DNA from: Zunongwangia mangrovi
GTDB lineage: Bacteria > Bacteroidota > Bacteroidia > Flavobacteriales > Flavobacteriaceae
Assembly (NCBI RefSeq): GCF_900112105.1
Contig: NZ_FOKV01000006.1
Coordinates: forward strand, 62,001-126,000
Reading direction: 5' to 3'
Length of the DNA: 64,000 bases
In this document: piece by piece, positions 8,083 through 17,172 of the stretch
Numbering within the stretch: position 1 is the stretch's first letter
Layout: every line of letters begins with the position of its first letter
Notes under the pieces: generated by a model
The model's database searches: none
What the model was told of the DNA's origin: nothing
The model's input: only the letters and a program-made list of their open reading frames with translations
Position numbers and translations under genes: made by a program

Positions 8083-8976
8083 ATGGAATTAATTAAACAA
8101 AACTTCAGCATAAAAGATCTCGAGAATCTTAGTGGTATTAAAGCTCACACCATAAGAATGTGGGAAAAACGATACAATATTTTAAAGCCAGAGCGTACAG
8201 AAACTAATATTAGAATGTACGATAGCTCGAGTCTTCAAAAGATATTGAATATCGCCTTTCTTAACGAAAATGGTTATAAGATCTCTCGAATCTCGAAACT
8301 TAGCGAACAGGAAATTACCGCAATGGTTCATCGCATTACCTCTAGCATTAGCGAAGAGAATAGAGCTATCAATCAATTTAAGATGGCAATGATGAATTTC
8401 GACGAAGCACTTTTTGATAAGACATACAAAGCTTTGATCGAAAAAAAGAACTTCAAGCAGATCTTTAACGATATTTTCCTGCCGCTTCTAAATGAGGTTG
8501 GAATGCTATGGCAAACCGATACCATAAAACCTATACACGAGCATTATATTGTAGATCTAATAAAACAGAAATTATACCTTAATCTGGTTGAAATTAAAAG
8601 TTCGAAAACACCTACTAAGGATGATCTATTCATTCTATTTCTACCAGAAAATGAAATCCACGATATAGGAATTTTATACATTCAATACCTGCTTTTAAAT
8701 GAGGGTTACCAAACCATCTTTTTAGGCCCAAGTTTACCACTTTCTAATATGAAGTTTTTATTAGAGCGTTATCCTAACGTTCGATTTTTGAGTTATTGTA
8801 CCATCGCTCCTATTAATATGCCAGAATTTATTGAAGAATTTCAGGAAATTATCTGTGATGGACGCCAATATGAATTGAATCTTTTTGGTCATAAAGCGAA
8901 TTCCATTAAAGACTCTTCATTACCAGAAAATATAAAAGTATATCGCGACTTAAATAATTTTATAAAAACGATTTAA
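8083..8976 (+). CDS. carH: CarH/LitR-type MerR regulator with cobalamin-binding domain
   Basis: A 297-residue regulator with three parts. Residues 7-75 are a MerR winged helix-turn-helix (NFSIKDLENLSGIKAHTIR, MWEKRYNIL). Residues about 95-170 are a four-helix bundle with W143-x9-E153-H154. Residues about 181-297 are a Rossmann B12-binding domain with E191-I-H193-D-I-G196 as the lower-ligand motif. Known CarH proteins use adenosylcobalamin as a light sensor and repress carotenoid genes in the dark. The next gene, crtI, starts one base after its stop, so it should autoregulate the crt operon. Residue 144, after the Trp, is Gln rather than the His that ligates cobalamin in illuminated Thermus CarH (numbering from memory). 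Confidence 0.88.
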   Translation: MELIKQNFSIKDLENLSGIKAHTIRMWEKRYNILKPERTETNIRMYDSSSLQKILNIAFLNENGYKISRISKLSEQEITAMVHRITSSISEENRAINQFKMAMMNFDEALFDKTYKALIEKKNFKQIFNDIFLPLLNEVGMLWQTDTIKPIHEHYIVDLIKQKLYLNLVEIKSSKTPTKDDLFILFLPENEIHDIGILYIQYLLLNEGYQTIFLGPSLPLSNMKFLLERYPNVRFLSYCTIAPINMPEFIEEFQEIICDGRQYELNLFGHKANSIKDSSLPENIKVYRDLNNFIKTI

Positions 8977-8977
8977 A

Positions 8978-10441
8978 ATGAAGCAAAAAATTAGCATCAT
9001 AGGATCTGGATTTGCTTCGTTAGCAGCATCCTGTTATCTGGCTAAAGAAGGTTACGATATCACCATTTACGAAAAGAATGCTGAAGTTGGTGGTAGAGCA
9101 AGACAACTAAAAAAAGAAGGATTTACATTTGATATTGGCCCAACATGGTATTGGATGCCCGATGTTTTTGAACGCTTTTTTGCCGATTTTGGCAAAAAAC
9201 CAGAAGATTTTTATACGCTTGTAAAACTAGATCCTGCTTACCGCGTTTACTTCGAGAAGGGTTATTACATAAGTATTGAAGACAGCTTGGATAAGATTTA
9301 TGCTGCTTTTGAAAAAGAAGAACCAGGAAGCTCGAAACCTTTAAAGAAATTTATAAAAGAAGCTCAGGAAAACTATGACATCGCTATCAAAGATGTAGTA
9401 TATCGCCCGGGCGTTTCTCCGCTAGAACTTGTAACCCCGCAAACCGCTGCAAGGATTGGTCAGTTTTTTAGTACAATTTCAAAAAAGGTTAGAAAAGAAT
9501 TCAGCAATGAGAATTTAATCAAGATTCTTGAATTCCCGGTACTTTTTTTAGGAGCAAAACCAACCGCTACTCCGTCCTTTTATAGTTTTATGAATTATGC
9601 TGATTTTGGGCTTGGTACCTGGCATCCAAAAGGCGGAATGTACGAAGTTATTCGTGGCATTCAATCTTTAGCCGAAAATCTGGGAGTTAAAATAAAAACA
9701 AACAGCAATGTTTCTAAGATTGAAGTGGAAAATGGGACTGCAAAAGGTCTCTATGTGAACGATGAATTTATTGCTAGCGATATTGTACTTAGCGGCGCAG
9801 ATTATCACCACAGCGAACAATTACTTCCGCAAAAGCATCGTCAATATTCAGAGAAATATTGGGAAAGCAGAACTTTTGCTCCTTCTTCTCTCCTTTTTTA
9901 TGTTGGTTTTGATAAAAAATTAAAAGATACCGTGCATCACAGTTTATTCTTTGATACGGACTTTGATGTGCACGCTCAAAATATTTACGATACCCCACAG
10001 TGGCCAGAAAACCCGCTTTTCTACGCCAGTTTCCCTTCAGTAACCGATGATAATGTCGCTCCTGAAGGCAACGAAGCAGGGATTTTCTTAATTCCGCTTG
10101 CCCCAGACATCGAAGATACTCCAGAACTTAGAAATAAGTATTTCGAAAAAATCATTACCAGATTCGAGAATATCACCAATCAAAGTGTTAAAAATAATAT
10201 TATATTTAAAGAGTCCTTTTGTGTGAACGATTTTAAAGAAGCTTATAATTCTTACAAAGGCAATGCATACGGACTCGCAAATACACTGCTTCAAACAGCT
10301 TTTTTACGACCTAAGCTTAAAAGCAAAAAAGTAAAGAATTTATTTTTTGCAGGACAATTAACGGTACCTGGCCCGGGAGTTCCACCATCATTGATCTCGG
10401 GAAAATTAACCGCCGGGCTAATTACAAAAAACAAAATTTAG
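8978..10441 (+). CDS. crtI: Phytoene desaturase
   Basis: Converts phytoene stepwise to lycopene using FAD at the membrane surface. The 487-residue protein starts with the dinucleotide-binding motif IGSGFASLAASCYLAKEGY and YEKNAEVGGRARQ. The CrtI signature FDIGPTWYWMP follows, and the C-terminal FAD motif GQLTVPGPGVPPSLISGKL lies near the end, as in the family. It is the first biosynthetic gene after carH, with one base between them. crtB starts 4 bases after its stop. Confidence 0.96.
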   Translation: MKQKISIIGSGFASLAASCYLAKEGYDITIYEKNAEVGGRARQLKKEGFTFDIGPTWYWMPDVFERFFADFGKKPEDFYTLVKLDPAYRVYFEKGYYISIEDSLDKIYAAFEKEEPGSSKPLKKFIKEAQENYDIAIKDVVYRPGVSPLELVTPQTAARIGQFFSTISKKVRKEFSNENLIKILEFPVLFLGAKPTATPSFYSFMNYADFGLGTWHPKGGMYEVIRGIQSLAENLGVKIKTNSNVSKIEVENGTAKGLYVNDEFIASDIVLSGADYHHSEQLLPQKHRQYSEKYWESRTFAPSSLLFYVGFDKKLKDTVHHSLFFDTDFDVHAQNIYDTPQWPENPLFYASFPSVTDDNVAPEGNEAGIFLIPLAPDIEDTPELRNKYFEKIITRFENITNQSVKNNIIFKESFCVNDFKEAYNSYKGNAYGLANTLLQTAFLRPKLKSKKVKNLFFAGQLTVPGPGVPPSLISGKLTAGLITKNKI

Positions 10442-10445
10442 TGCT

Positions 10446-11285
10446 ATGAAATCTATTTTTGACGTTGTTTCGAGAACGTGCAGTAAAGAAGTTACCAATG
10501 CTTACAGTACTTCTTTCTCTTCTGCAACAAAAATGCTAGCTCCAAGCATACGACAGGATATCTATAACATTTACGGCTTTGTGCGATTTGCAGATGAAAT
10601 CGTAGACAGTTTTCACGATTACGATAAAGAAAAATTATTCAACGATTTCGAGATCGATCTTTACAAAGCCTTAGAGGATAAGATTAGTTTAAATCCTATT
10701 CTAAACGCATTTCAAGAAACGGTACATAAATACAACATCGATAAAGATCTGTATGTAGCCTTTATGAAAAGCATGCGCTTAGATCTTCACAAATCAGATT
10801 ACCTTACTATCAACGAGTACAAAGAATATATCTACGGAAGCGCAGATGTTGTAGGTCTTATGTGTTTAAAAGTATTTGTAAAAGGCGATCAAAAAAAGTA
10901 TGACGAGCTTAAAGAATCTGCCATGAGCTTAGGTTCTGCTTTTCAAAAAGTGAATTTCTTGAGAGATCTTAAAGCCGATTTTGAAGATTTAAACCGAAGT
11001 TATTTCCCCAACACAAATCTGGATCAATTAGACGAAGCCAGTAAAAAACGTATTATTGCTGAAATTGAAGAGGATTTTAGAAAAGGCTTAAACGGAATTA
11101 TACATTTACCGGTTGAAGCGAAATTCGGAGTTTACACGGCTTATATTTATTACAAAAAACTACTTTACAAACTAAAACAAACGCCTTCTTTAGAAATTAA
11201 GAAAAAGCGAATTAGAGTATCAGATTATCAAAAAGCAGGATTACTTGCAAAATCTTATATCTCTTGCCGTCTTAATCTTATATAA
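10446..11285 (+). CDS. crtB: Phytoene synthase
   Basis: Condenses two geranylgeranyl diphosphate molecules to phytoene. The 279 residues carry both Mg-diphosphate aspartate motifs of the squalene/phytoene synthase family: DEIVD at 50-54 and LRDLKADFEDLNRSYFP around 173-189, with AYSTSFSSATKML near the N-terminus. It lies between crtI and crtZ in one operon. No GGPP synthase (crtE) gene lies in the window, so the precursor must come from elsewhere in the genome. Confidence 0.96.
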   Translation: MKSIFDVVSRTCSKEVTNAYSTSFSSATKMLAPSIRQDIYNIYGFVRFADEIVDSFHDYDKEKLFNDFEIDLYKALEDKISLNPILNAFQETVHKYNIDKDLYVAFMKSMRLDLHKSDYLTINEYKEYIYGSADVVGLMCLKVFVKGDQKKYDELKESAMSLGSAFQKVNFLRDLKADFEDLNRSYFPNTNLDQLDEASKKRIIAEIEEDFRKGLNGIIHLPVEAKFGVYTAYIYYKKLLYKLKQTPSLEIKKKRIRVSDYQKAGLLAKSYISCRLNLI

Positions 11286-11301
11286 TTTGTAAATTTAGAC
11301 T

Positions 11302-11757
11302 ATGACTACAATTCTTTGGATCGCTATATTTTTAGCCACCTTCGTTGGTATGGAAGGTATGGCCTGGTTTACACATAAATATATTATGCATGGTTTTTTA
11401 TGGAGTCTGCATAAAGATCATCATCAAAAAGATCACAGCAGCTGGTGGGAGCGTAACGATCTGTTTTTTGTTTTTTACGCTGCCGTAAGTATTGGTTGCT
11501 TTCTTTTATGGCGCTACGAAAATGTTTGGTTCACGTTACCTATTGGCCTTGGAATTTTAGCTTACGGAATCGCTTATTTTAGCGTTCATGATATCTTTAT
11601 ACATCAGCGTTTCAAGATCTTTAGAAACGCAAATAGCACCTACGCAAAAGGAATTAGAAGAGCGCATAAAATGCACCACAAACATATTGGTAAAGAAGAT
11701 GGCGAAAATTTTGGGATGCTATTTGTTCCTTTTAAATACTTCAAAAAATCTAAGTAA
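11302..11757 (+). CDS. crtZ: Beta-carotene hydroxylase
   Basis: A membrane-bound di-iron hydroxylase that adds 3-hydroxyl groups to beta-ionone rings, giving zeaxanthin. The 151-residue protein shows the histidine clusters of the fatty-acid hydroxylase superfamily: HKYIMHG, HKDHHQKDH, HDIFIHQRF and AHKMHHKH, embedded between hydrophobic segments (about 4-20, 52-69, 76-93). Length fits bacterial CrtZ. It lies between crtB and the cyclase gene, all in the same direction with short gaps. Confidence 0.94.
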   Translation: MTTILWIAIFLATFVGMEGMAWFTHKYIMHGFLWSLHKDHHQKDHSSWWERNDLFFVFYAAVSIGCFLLWRYENVWFTLPIGLGILAYGIAYFSVHDIFIHQRFKIFRNANSTYAKGIRRAHKMHHKHIGKEDGENFGMLFVPFKYFKKSK

Positions 11758-11766
11758 ATATCCCGT

Positions 11767-12909
11767 ATGCTAGGCCCTGTTTATTTTTATGTGATTGTTG
11801 GGGGCGGCCTTGCAGGACTTCAATTGGCTTTGCGTCTAAAAGACGATGTCTTTTTTAAAGGGAAGAAAATAGCCATTATCGACCCTTCTTTTAATATTTC
11901 TGAAGATAAAACCTGGTGCTTCTGGGAACAAGGAAAAGGACGATGGGATTCTTTAATTTCTGCGGAATGGAAAACTGGGAAATTTATATCTACTACTAAT
12001 GAAGAAGATTTAGATTTACAGCCCTATTCCTATAAAATGCTGACTTCAGAAAAGTTCTTCGAATATGCTTTAGCTGAAATTCGTAAATCTGAAGACCTTT
12101 TTTTAATTGAAGACGAAATTTCAAAGATCGATCCCGTGACAATGAAAGCTGTAGGGAGAAAGAAAACCTACAACGCTACACATTTCTTTGATAGCAGAAT
12201 CCCTTCAGAATATTTCGAAACTCAGGATTACACAAAGATCTATCAACATTTTAAAGGTTATCACGTAAAAACTGAAACACCTGTTTTTGATCCAGATCAA
12301 TTTACAATGATGGATTTTAGACTGACTTATAAAAACAGTACGAGTTTTACCTATATTTTACCATTTTCAGCAACTGAAGCGCTTGTAGAATATACGTTTT
12401 TCACTCCCTTTCTTACGGAAGAAGAAATTTATGATGAGCAGCTGAAAAAATATCTTTCAGAATATTTGAATATAGATACTTACGAAATTTTAAATGAAGA
12501 GAAAGGAAATATCCCAATGACAGATTTTCCTTTCGAAAAAAATAATAGCTCCAAAATCACCAAAATCGGTACTGGTGGTGGTTGGGTAAAAGGTTCTACA
12601 GGATATTCTTTCAAGCATACAGAAAAAAAGATCACAAAGATCATCGAAAACATCAAATCTGGATACGAACCTTCAAAAGATCTCTTCCGAAGTAAATATA
12701 AATTTTATGACGCTATTTTCTTAGATGTTTTAGCTCGTAGAAATGAAAAAGGAGAGCAAATATTCAGCAAATTTTATCAGAAAAATTCAGTTGAAGAGAT
12801 TTTCGCTTATTTAGACGAAGAAACATCATTTGCTGAAGATCTAAAGATCATGTTTAGTCTTTTTGACCCAGAATTTATTGTTTCTTTCTTTAAAAAATTC
12901 CGCCTCTAA
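11767..12909 (+). CDS. crtY: Lycopene beta-cyclase
   Basis: Closes both ends of lycopene to beta-ionone rings. The 380-residue flavoprotein has the N-terminal NAD/FAD-binding motif YVIVGGGLAGLQLALRL, the CFWEQGKG segment, TMMDFR near residue 180 and VEYTFFTPF near 208, as in the CrtY family. It is the last gene of the carH-crtI-crtB-crtZ-crtY operon; the end product predicted from the set is zeaxanthin. Its stop overlaps the stop of the convergent thioredoxin-like gene by two bases, and no terminator hairpin separates them. Confidence 0.93.
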   Translation: MLGPVYFYVIVGGGLAGLQLALRLKDDVFFKGKKIAIIDPSFNISEDKTWCFWEQGKGRWDSLISAEWKTGKFISTTNEEDLDLQPYSYKMLTSEKFFEYALAEIRKSEDLFLIEDEISKIDPVTMKAVGRKKTYNATHFFDSRIPSEYFETQDYTKIYQHFKGYHVKTETPVFDPDQFTMMDFRLTYKNSTSFTYILPFSATEALVEYTFFTPFLTEEEIYDEQLKKYLSEYLNIDTYEILNEEKGNIPMTDFPFEKNNSSKITKIGTGGGWVKGSTGYSFKHTEKKITKIIENIKSGYEPSKDLFRSKYKFYDAIFLDVLARRNEKGEQIFSKFYQKNSVEEIFAYLDEETSFAEDLKIMFSLFDPEFIVSFFKKFRL

Positions 12910-13469
12910 TTCGCCAAAAGCTCCTCCAAGGTATTCCTAAAGCCCGTGCTATTCCAATCGGCTGCGCCTTCTTTTTTAATCACAATTCGTCCCTTTTTAT
13001 CAATAAGATAAGAAGTTGGTAGCTTATACCCTTCTAAAGGATCTGGATAATTAGTTTTCATGCGATAAACCGGTAGATCATATCCTTTGGCATTCATAAA
13101 TCCCTGGCTGGTTTCGAATTCTTCTCCGCTTATAAAAAGGAAAACCACACGATCTTTATAATCTTGATAAACTTTGTTTAAACTGGGCATTTCTGCAATA
13201 CACGGTGGGCACCATGTAGCCCAGTAATTTATTAAAATTACTTTGCCCTTAAATTGTCGAAAATCGACTTCATTTTTAAAACGATCTTCTAAGATCCAGT
13301 TATAAGATTCGATCTCTGGCCGTTCTTCTTCATCGGTAACACTTGGATTCGAAGCTATAATTTTATTAAAAACAATGGCGATTGGTTTTCGGGTTTGCGG
13401 CATCACCATCGCGATAATAATCACTACCAAAATGATATTGGTCCATTGATTTTTAAAAAGCTTTTTCAT
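12906..13469 (-). CDS. TlpA-like membrane-anchored thiol-disulfide oxidoreductase
   Basis: A 187-residue thioredoxin-fold protein held in the inner membrane by one helix (residues 11-24), with the catalytic domain in the periplasm. The active site reads NYWATWCPPC (Cys87, Cys90), followed by LPTSYLIDKKGRI with the cis-proline loop. Such proteins reduce exported cysteine proteins or feed cytochrome c maturation. The start is set at 13469 because the longer frame would begin inside the aconitase terminator. It is transcribed convergent to crtY and shares no obvious function with the neighbours. Confidence 0.88.
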   Translation of the reverse strand: MKKLFKNQWTNIILVVIIIAMVMPQTRKPIAIVFNKIIASNPSVTDEEERPEIESYNWILEDRFKNEVDFRQFKGKVILINYWATWCPPCIAEMPSLNKVYQDYKDRVVFLFISGEEFETSQGFMNAKGYDLPVYRMKTNYPDPLEGYKLPTSYLIDKKGRIVIKKEGAADWNSTGFRNTLEELLAN

Positions 13470-13552
13470 ACCAGGCAATTTTTCAGCAAAAATAATTGAA
13501 TCTATTTTATCGGCATAGGATTTATGTTGAAGTATAGACTGTACTAAAAACA

Positions 13553-13582
13553 AAAAACTCTCGCCAAAAGCGAGAGTTTTTA
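13553..13582 (-). terminator. Terminator behind aconitase
   Basis: Stem AAAAACTCTCGC/GCGAGAGTTTTT with loop CAAAA, 23 bases beyond the aconitase stop codon. It is symmetric, so it could act on both strands. Confidence 0.85.
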
Positions 13583-13604
13583 AAATCATCTATATAAATC
13601 TTAA

Positions 13605-15872
13605 TTAAGCAGCGTTTTGCTTTTTGATTAAGTTTAACGCTGAACCATGCTTATACCATTCGATTTGTGGCTGGTTGTAAGTATGTTCAGCTTTGATTGT
13701 ATCTTTAGAACCATCTGCATGAACGATTTCAATTGTAAGATCTTTATCTGGAGCAAACTCCTCTAGATCTATAAAGTTGAAGGTGTCATCTTCCTGAATT
13801 AGATCGTAATCTTCTTCATTTTTGAAAGTAAGTCCTAACATACCTTGTTTCTTAAGGTTAGTTTCGTGAATACGAGCAAAAGATTTTACTAGTACCACTT
13901 TAACACCTAAGTGACGAGGCTCCATAGCAGCATGCTCACGAGAAGACCCTTCACCGTAATTGTGATCACCTACTACTACTGTTGGAATTCCTTCTTTTTT
14001 ATACTCTCTTTGTACCGCCGGCACACCATCATACTCCCCGGTGATTTGGCTTTTTACAAAGTTAGATTTCTTATTAAATGCATTAATTGCCCCGATAAGA
14101 CAGTTATTAGAAATGTTATCTAAGTGACCACGGTAACGTAACCAAGGACCAGCCATAGAAATATGATCTGTAGTACATTTACCCCATGCTTTTATAAGAA
14201 GTTTTGCTCCTGTAAGGTTTTTACCATCCCAAGGCTCAAAAGGTGTAAGTAATTGTAAACGCTCGCTATCTTCAGCAACTTTTACTTCTACATCACTACC
14301 ATCTTCCTTAGGTGCTACATAACCAGCATCTTCTACAGCAAAACCTTTTGTTGGAAGTTCGATACCTTGTGGCTCATCTAACATAACTTCCTCTCCATTT
14401 TCGTTGATCAATTTATCACGAGTTGGATCGAAATCTAAACGACCAGAAATTGCGATTGCAGCAACTATCTCTGGAGAACCAACAAAAGCGTGAGTATTTG
14501 GATTCCCATCTGCACGCTTAGAGAAGTTACGGTTAAAAGAATGCACGATAGTGTTTTTCTCTTCACCTTTACGATCACTACGATCCCATTGACCGATACA
14601 TGGCCCACAGGCATTTGTAAATACAGTCGCATCTAGATCTTCAAAAATTTGAAGTAATCCATCACGCTCTGCAGTAAATCTAATTTGTTCAGATCCTGGG
14701 TTAATTCCAAAATCTGATTTTGATTTAATTTTCTTGTTAACCGCTTGCTGTGCGATAGAAGCAGCACGCGTTAAATCTTCGTAAGAAGAGTTAGTACAAG
14801 AACCTATTAATCCCCAATCTACATTGATTGGCCAGTCGTTTTCTTTAGCCTTCTCTCCCATTTCAGAAATTGGAGTCGCTAGATCTGGAGTAAATGGCCC
14901 ATTTAAGTGAGGTTTTAATTCTGAAAGGTTGATCTCGATAACTTCATCGAAGTAAGTATCAGGATTAGCGTAAACCTCATCGTCGCCAGTTAAATGTTCT
15001 TTAACCGCGTTAGCAGCTTCAGCAACATCCTCACGGTTAGTCGCTTTTAAGTAACGCTCCATAGACTCGTCATAACCAAAAGTTGAAGTGGTTGCACCAA
15101 CCTCAGCTCCCATGTTACAGATTGTACCTTTACCAGTACAAGACATAGAACGAGCACCTTCACCAAAATATTCGATAATTGCACCAGTACCACCTTTTAC
15201 AGTCAAGATACCTGCAACCTTAAGAATCACATCTTTTGGAGCAGTCCATCCAGAAAGTTTACCAGTTAATTTAACACCGATAAGCTTAGGGAATTTAAGT
15301 TCCCAGGGCATACCTGCCATTACATCTACAGCATCGGCTCCACCAACACCAATAGCTACCATACCTAAACCACCTGCATTTACAGTGTGAGAATCGGTAC
15401 CAATCATCATTCCTCCTGGGAATGCATAATTTTCTAATACTACCTGGTGAATGATCCCGGCTCCTGGTTTCCAGAAACCAATTCCGTATTTATTAGAAAC
15501 AGATTCTAAGAAATCGAAAACTTCGCTACTAGATTTGTTGGCACTTTGAAGATCGATTGCAGCTCCCATTTTCGCCTGGATTAGGTGATCACAGTGTACT
15601 GTGGTAGGAACGGCTACTTTCTTTTTACCAGCCTGCATAAATTGCAATAAAGCCATTTGCGCAGTCGCATCCTGACAAGCAATTCTATCTGGAGAGAATT
15701 CTACGTAGTCTTTCGCTCTCTCGTAAGCTGTAGTTGCTTCACCATCCCATAAGTGAGAGTAAAGAATTTTTTCTGCAAGAGTTAAAGGTCTACCAACAAC
15801 GTCACGTGCTTTTGTAACACGATCTGCCATCTGGTCGTACACCTTTTTGATCATATCAATATCGTATGCCAT
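13605..15872 (-). CDS. acnA: Aconitate hydratase
   Basis: Interconverts citrate and isocitrate in the TCA cycle. The 755-residue protein is of the mitochondrial-like type. The [4Fe-4S] cluster ligands are visible in [12 protein letters not shown] and [11 protein letters not shown], and the C-terminal swivel domain carries [17 protein letters not shown]. The start at 15872 gives [15 protein letters not shown], the usual Bacteroidetes N-terminus; an upstream in-frame ATG would only add 12 unlikely residues. It stands alone with its own terminator. No other TCA gene is adjacent. Confidence 0.96.
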   Translation of the reverse strand: MAYDIDMIKKVYDQMADRVTKARDVVGRPLTLAEKILYSHLWDGEATTAYERAKDYVEFSPDRIACQDATAQMALLQFMQAGKKKVAVPTTVHCDHLIQAKMGAAIDLQSANKSSSEVFDFLESVSNKYGIGFWKPGAGIIHQVVLENYAFPGGMMIGTDSHTVNAGGLGMVAIGVGGADAVDVMAGMPWELKFPKLIGVKLTGKLSGWTAPKDVILKVAGILTVKGGTGAIIEYFGEGARSMSCTGKGTICNMGAEVGATTSTFGYDESMERYLKATNREDVAEAANAVKEHLTGDDEVYANPDTYFDEVIEINLSELKPHLNGPFTPDLATPISEMGEKAKENDWPINVDWGLIGSCTNSSYEDLTRAASIAQQAVNKKIKSKSDFGINPGSEQIRFTAERDGLLQIFEDLDATVFTNACGPCIGQWDRSDRKGEEKNTIVHSFNRNFSKRADGNPNTHAFVGSPEIVAAIAISGRLDFDPTRDKLINENGEEVMLDEPQGIELPTKGFAVEDAGYVAPKEDGSDVEVKVAEDSERLQLLTPFEPWDGKNLTGAKLLIKAWGKCTTDHISMAGPWLRYRGHLDNISNNCLIGAINAFNKKSNFVKSQITGEYDGVPAVQREYKKEGIPTVVVGDHNYGEGSSREHAAMEPRHLGVKVVLVKSFARIHETNLKKQGMLGLTFKNEEDYDLIQEDDTFNFIDLEEFAPDKDLTIEIVHADGSKDTIKAEHTYNQPQIEWYKHGSALNLIKKQNAA

Positions 15873-16205
15873 CGTTTTAAGAGTTTTTGTTCTAAAAAAG
15901 TCCGACAAAAATAAGAAATTTAAGCGGATTTTGAAAATGAAAAGCGCTTCTAAAAGGTTTGAGTAAATGGCTTTCCGAAGGTTGAGAGCTCAAAAAATTA
16001 TTCAAGAATATCTATTTTCAAACCAACTAAAAAGCAAGGTTCGCAATTTTAGAAGGTAATTTATAAGAATTCGATAAATAAATAAAAGAATCGAGTGCTA
16101 TTGGTTTTATTTATAGCCATTCTTAATTATCTATAATGCAAAAAATAGGGAGAATTGAAAGCTAAGCTACTTCCACTGAAAAATGTCAATGTAAAAACTG
16201 GATTA
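15873..16205. other. Non-coding stretch between aconitase and moxR
   Basis: About 330 bases, AT-rich, with no coding frame, RNA gene or clear hairpin that I can support. It must contain the aconitase promoter on the minus strand, but I cannot place it with confidence. Confidence 0.4.
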
Positions 16206-17159
16206 TTAAAGAAGTTCCTTAATTAAAGTTTCTATGGTAAGACCTTCAGCCTCGGCTTTGTAGTTTTTGATAATTCGGTGACGCAAAATACCTATCGCTA
16301 CCGCCTGAACATTTTCTTTATCTGGAGAGAATTTCCCGTTTACTGCAGCATGAGTTTTAGCCGCTAGGATAAGATTTTGCGAGGCTCTTGGACCAGCTCC
16401 CCAATCCAGATAATTCTTTACAACTTCTGGAGCTGCTTCTGAATTTGGTCTAGTTTTACCAACCAGTTTTACAGCATATTCGATCAAATTATCAGCCACC
16501 GGCATTTTTCTAATTACCTGCTGAATTTCACTAATTTCAGCTGAAGTAAATAGAGATTGTACATCGTACTGCTTATCTGTAGTAGTATTTTTAACCACGT
16601 TCACCTCTTCCTCGAAAGTTGGATATTCCAGGTTTATGGCAAACATAAAACGATCTAACTGTGCTTCAGGCAAGGGATAGGTTCCTTCTTGTTCTATCGG
16701 GTTTTGCGTAGCCAATACAAAATAAGGTGAATCTAAATGATAACGATGTCCCGCTACTGTTACAGATCGTTCTTGCATGGCCTCTAAAAGAGCCGCCTGG
16801 GTTTTTGGTGGGGTACGATTAATCTCGTCTGCCAGCAAAATATTGGTAAATACCGGCCCTTTTATAAACTGAAATTCGCGCTTTTCGTTAAGAATTTCAG
16901 ATCCCAATATATCACTGGGCATTAGATCTGGTGTAAACTGAATGCGTTTAAAATCGAGTCCAAGCGCTTTTGAAATGGTATTTACCATTAAGGTCTTTGC
17001 CAAACCAGGAACCCCTATTAACAAAGAATGCCCTCCGGAAAATACGGAGAGCAGTATTTGATCTATTACTTTTTCCTGACCTACAATTACTTTGCTTATT
17101 TCACTTTTTAAGCTTTTATGCTTTGCTACAAAATTCTCTAGTAATCTAACGTCAGACAT
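16206..17159 (-). CDS. MoxR-family AAA+ ATPase
   Basis: A 317-residue AAA+ ATPase with Walker A GVPGLAKT (about 59-66), Walker B LLADEINRTPPKTQAALLEAM (about 107-127), and sensor/Arg region ATQNPIEQEGTYPLPEAQLDRF. MoxR proteins act as chaperones that insert cofactors or mature partner proteins, often VWA-domain proteins. No VWA gene is next to it here. Instead it follows two SurA-like folding factors (13 bases after the second), suggesting a joint role in envelope protein maturation. That link is inference. Confidence 0.92.
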   Translation of the reverse strand: MSDVRLLENFVAKHKSLKSEISKVIVGQEKVIDQILLSVFSGGHSLLIGVPGLAKTLMVNTISKALGLDFKRIQFTPDLMPSDILGSEILNEKREFQFIKGPVFTNILLADEINRTPPKTQAALLEAMQERSVTVAGHRYHLDSPYFVLATQNPIEQEGTYPLPEAQLDRFMFAINLEYPTFEEEVNVVKNTTTDKQYDVQSLFTSAEISEIQQVIRKMPVADNLIEYAVKLVGKTRPNSEAAPEVVKNYLDWGAGPRASQNLILAAKTHAAVNGKFSPDKENVQAVAIGILRHRIIKNYKAEAEGLTIETLIKELL

Positions 17160-17172
17160 TCAATAATCTATT

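Noticed and set aside
15088-15390. 100-codon open frame opposite aconitase
   Set aside because: Antisense shadow of a highly conserved gene with biased codons; Pro/Thr-rich product without features.
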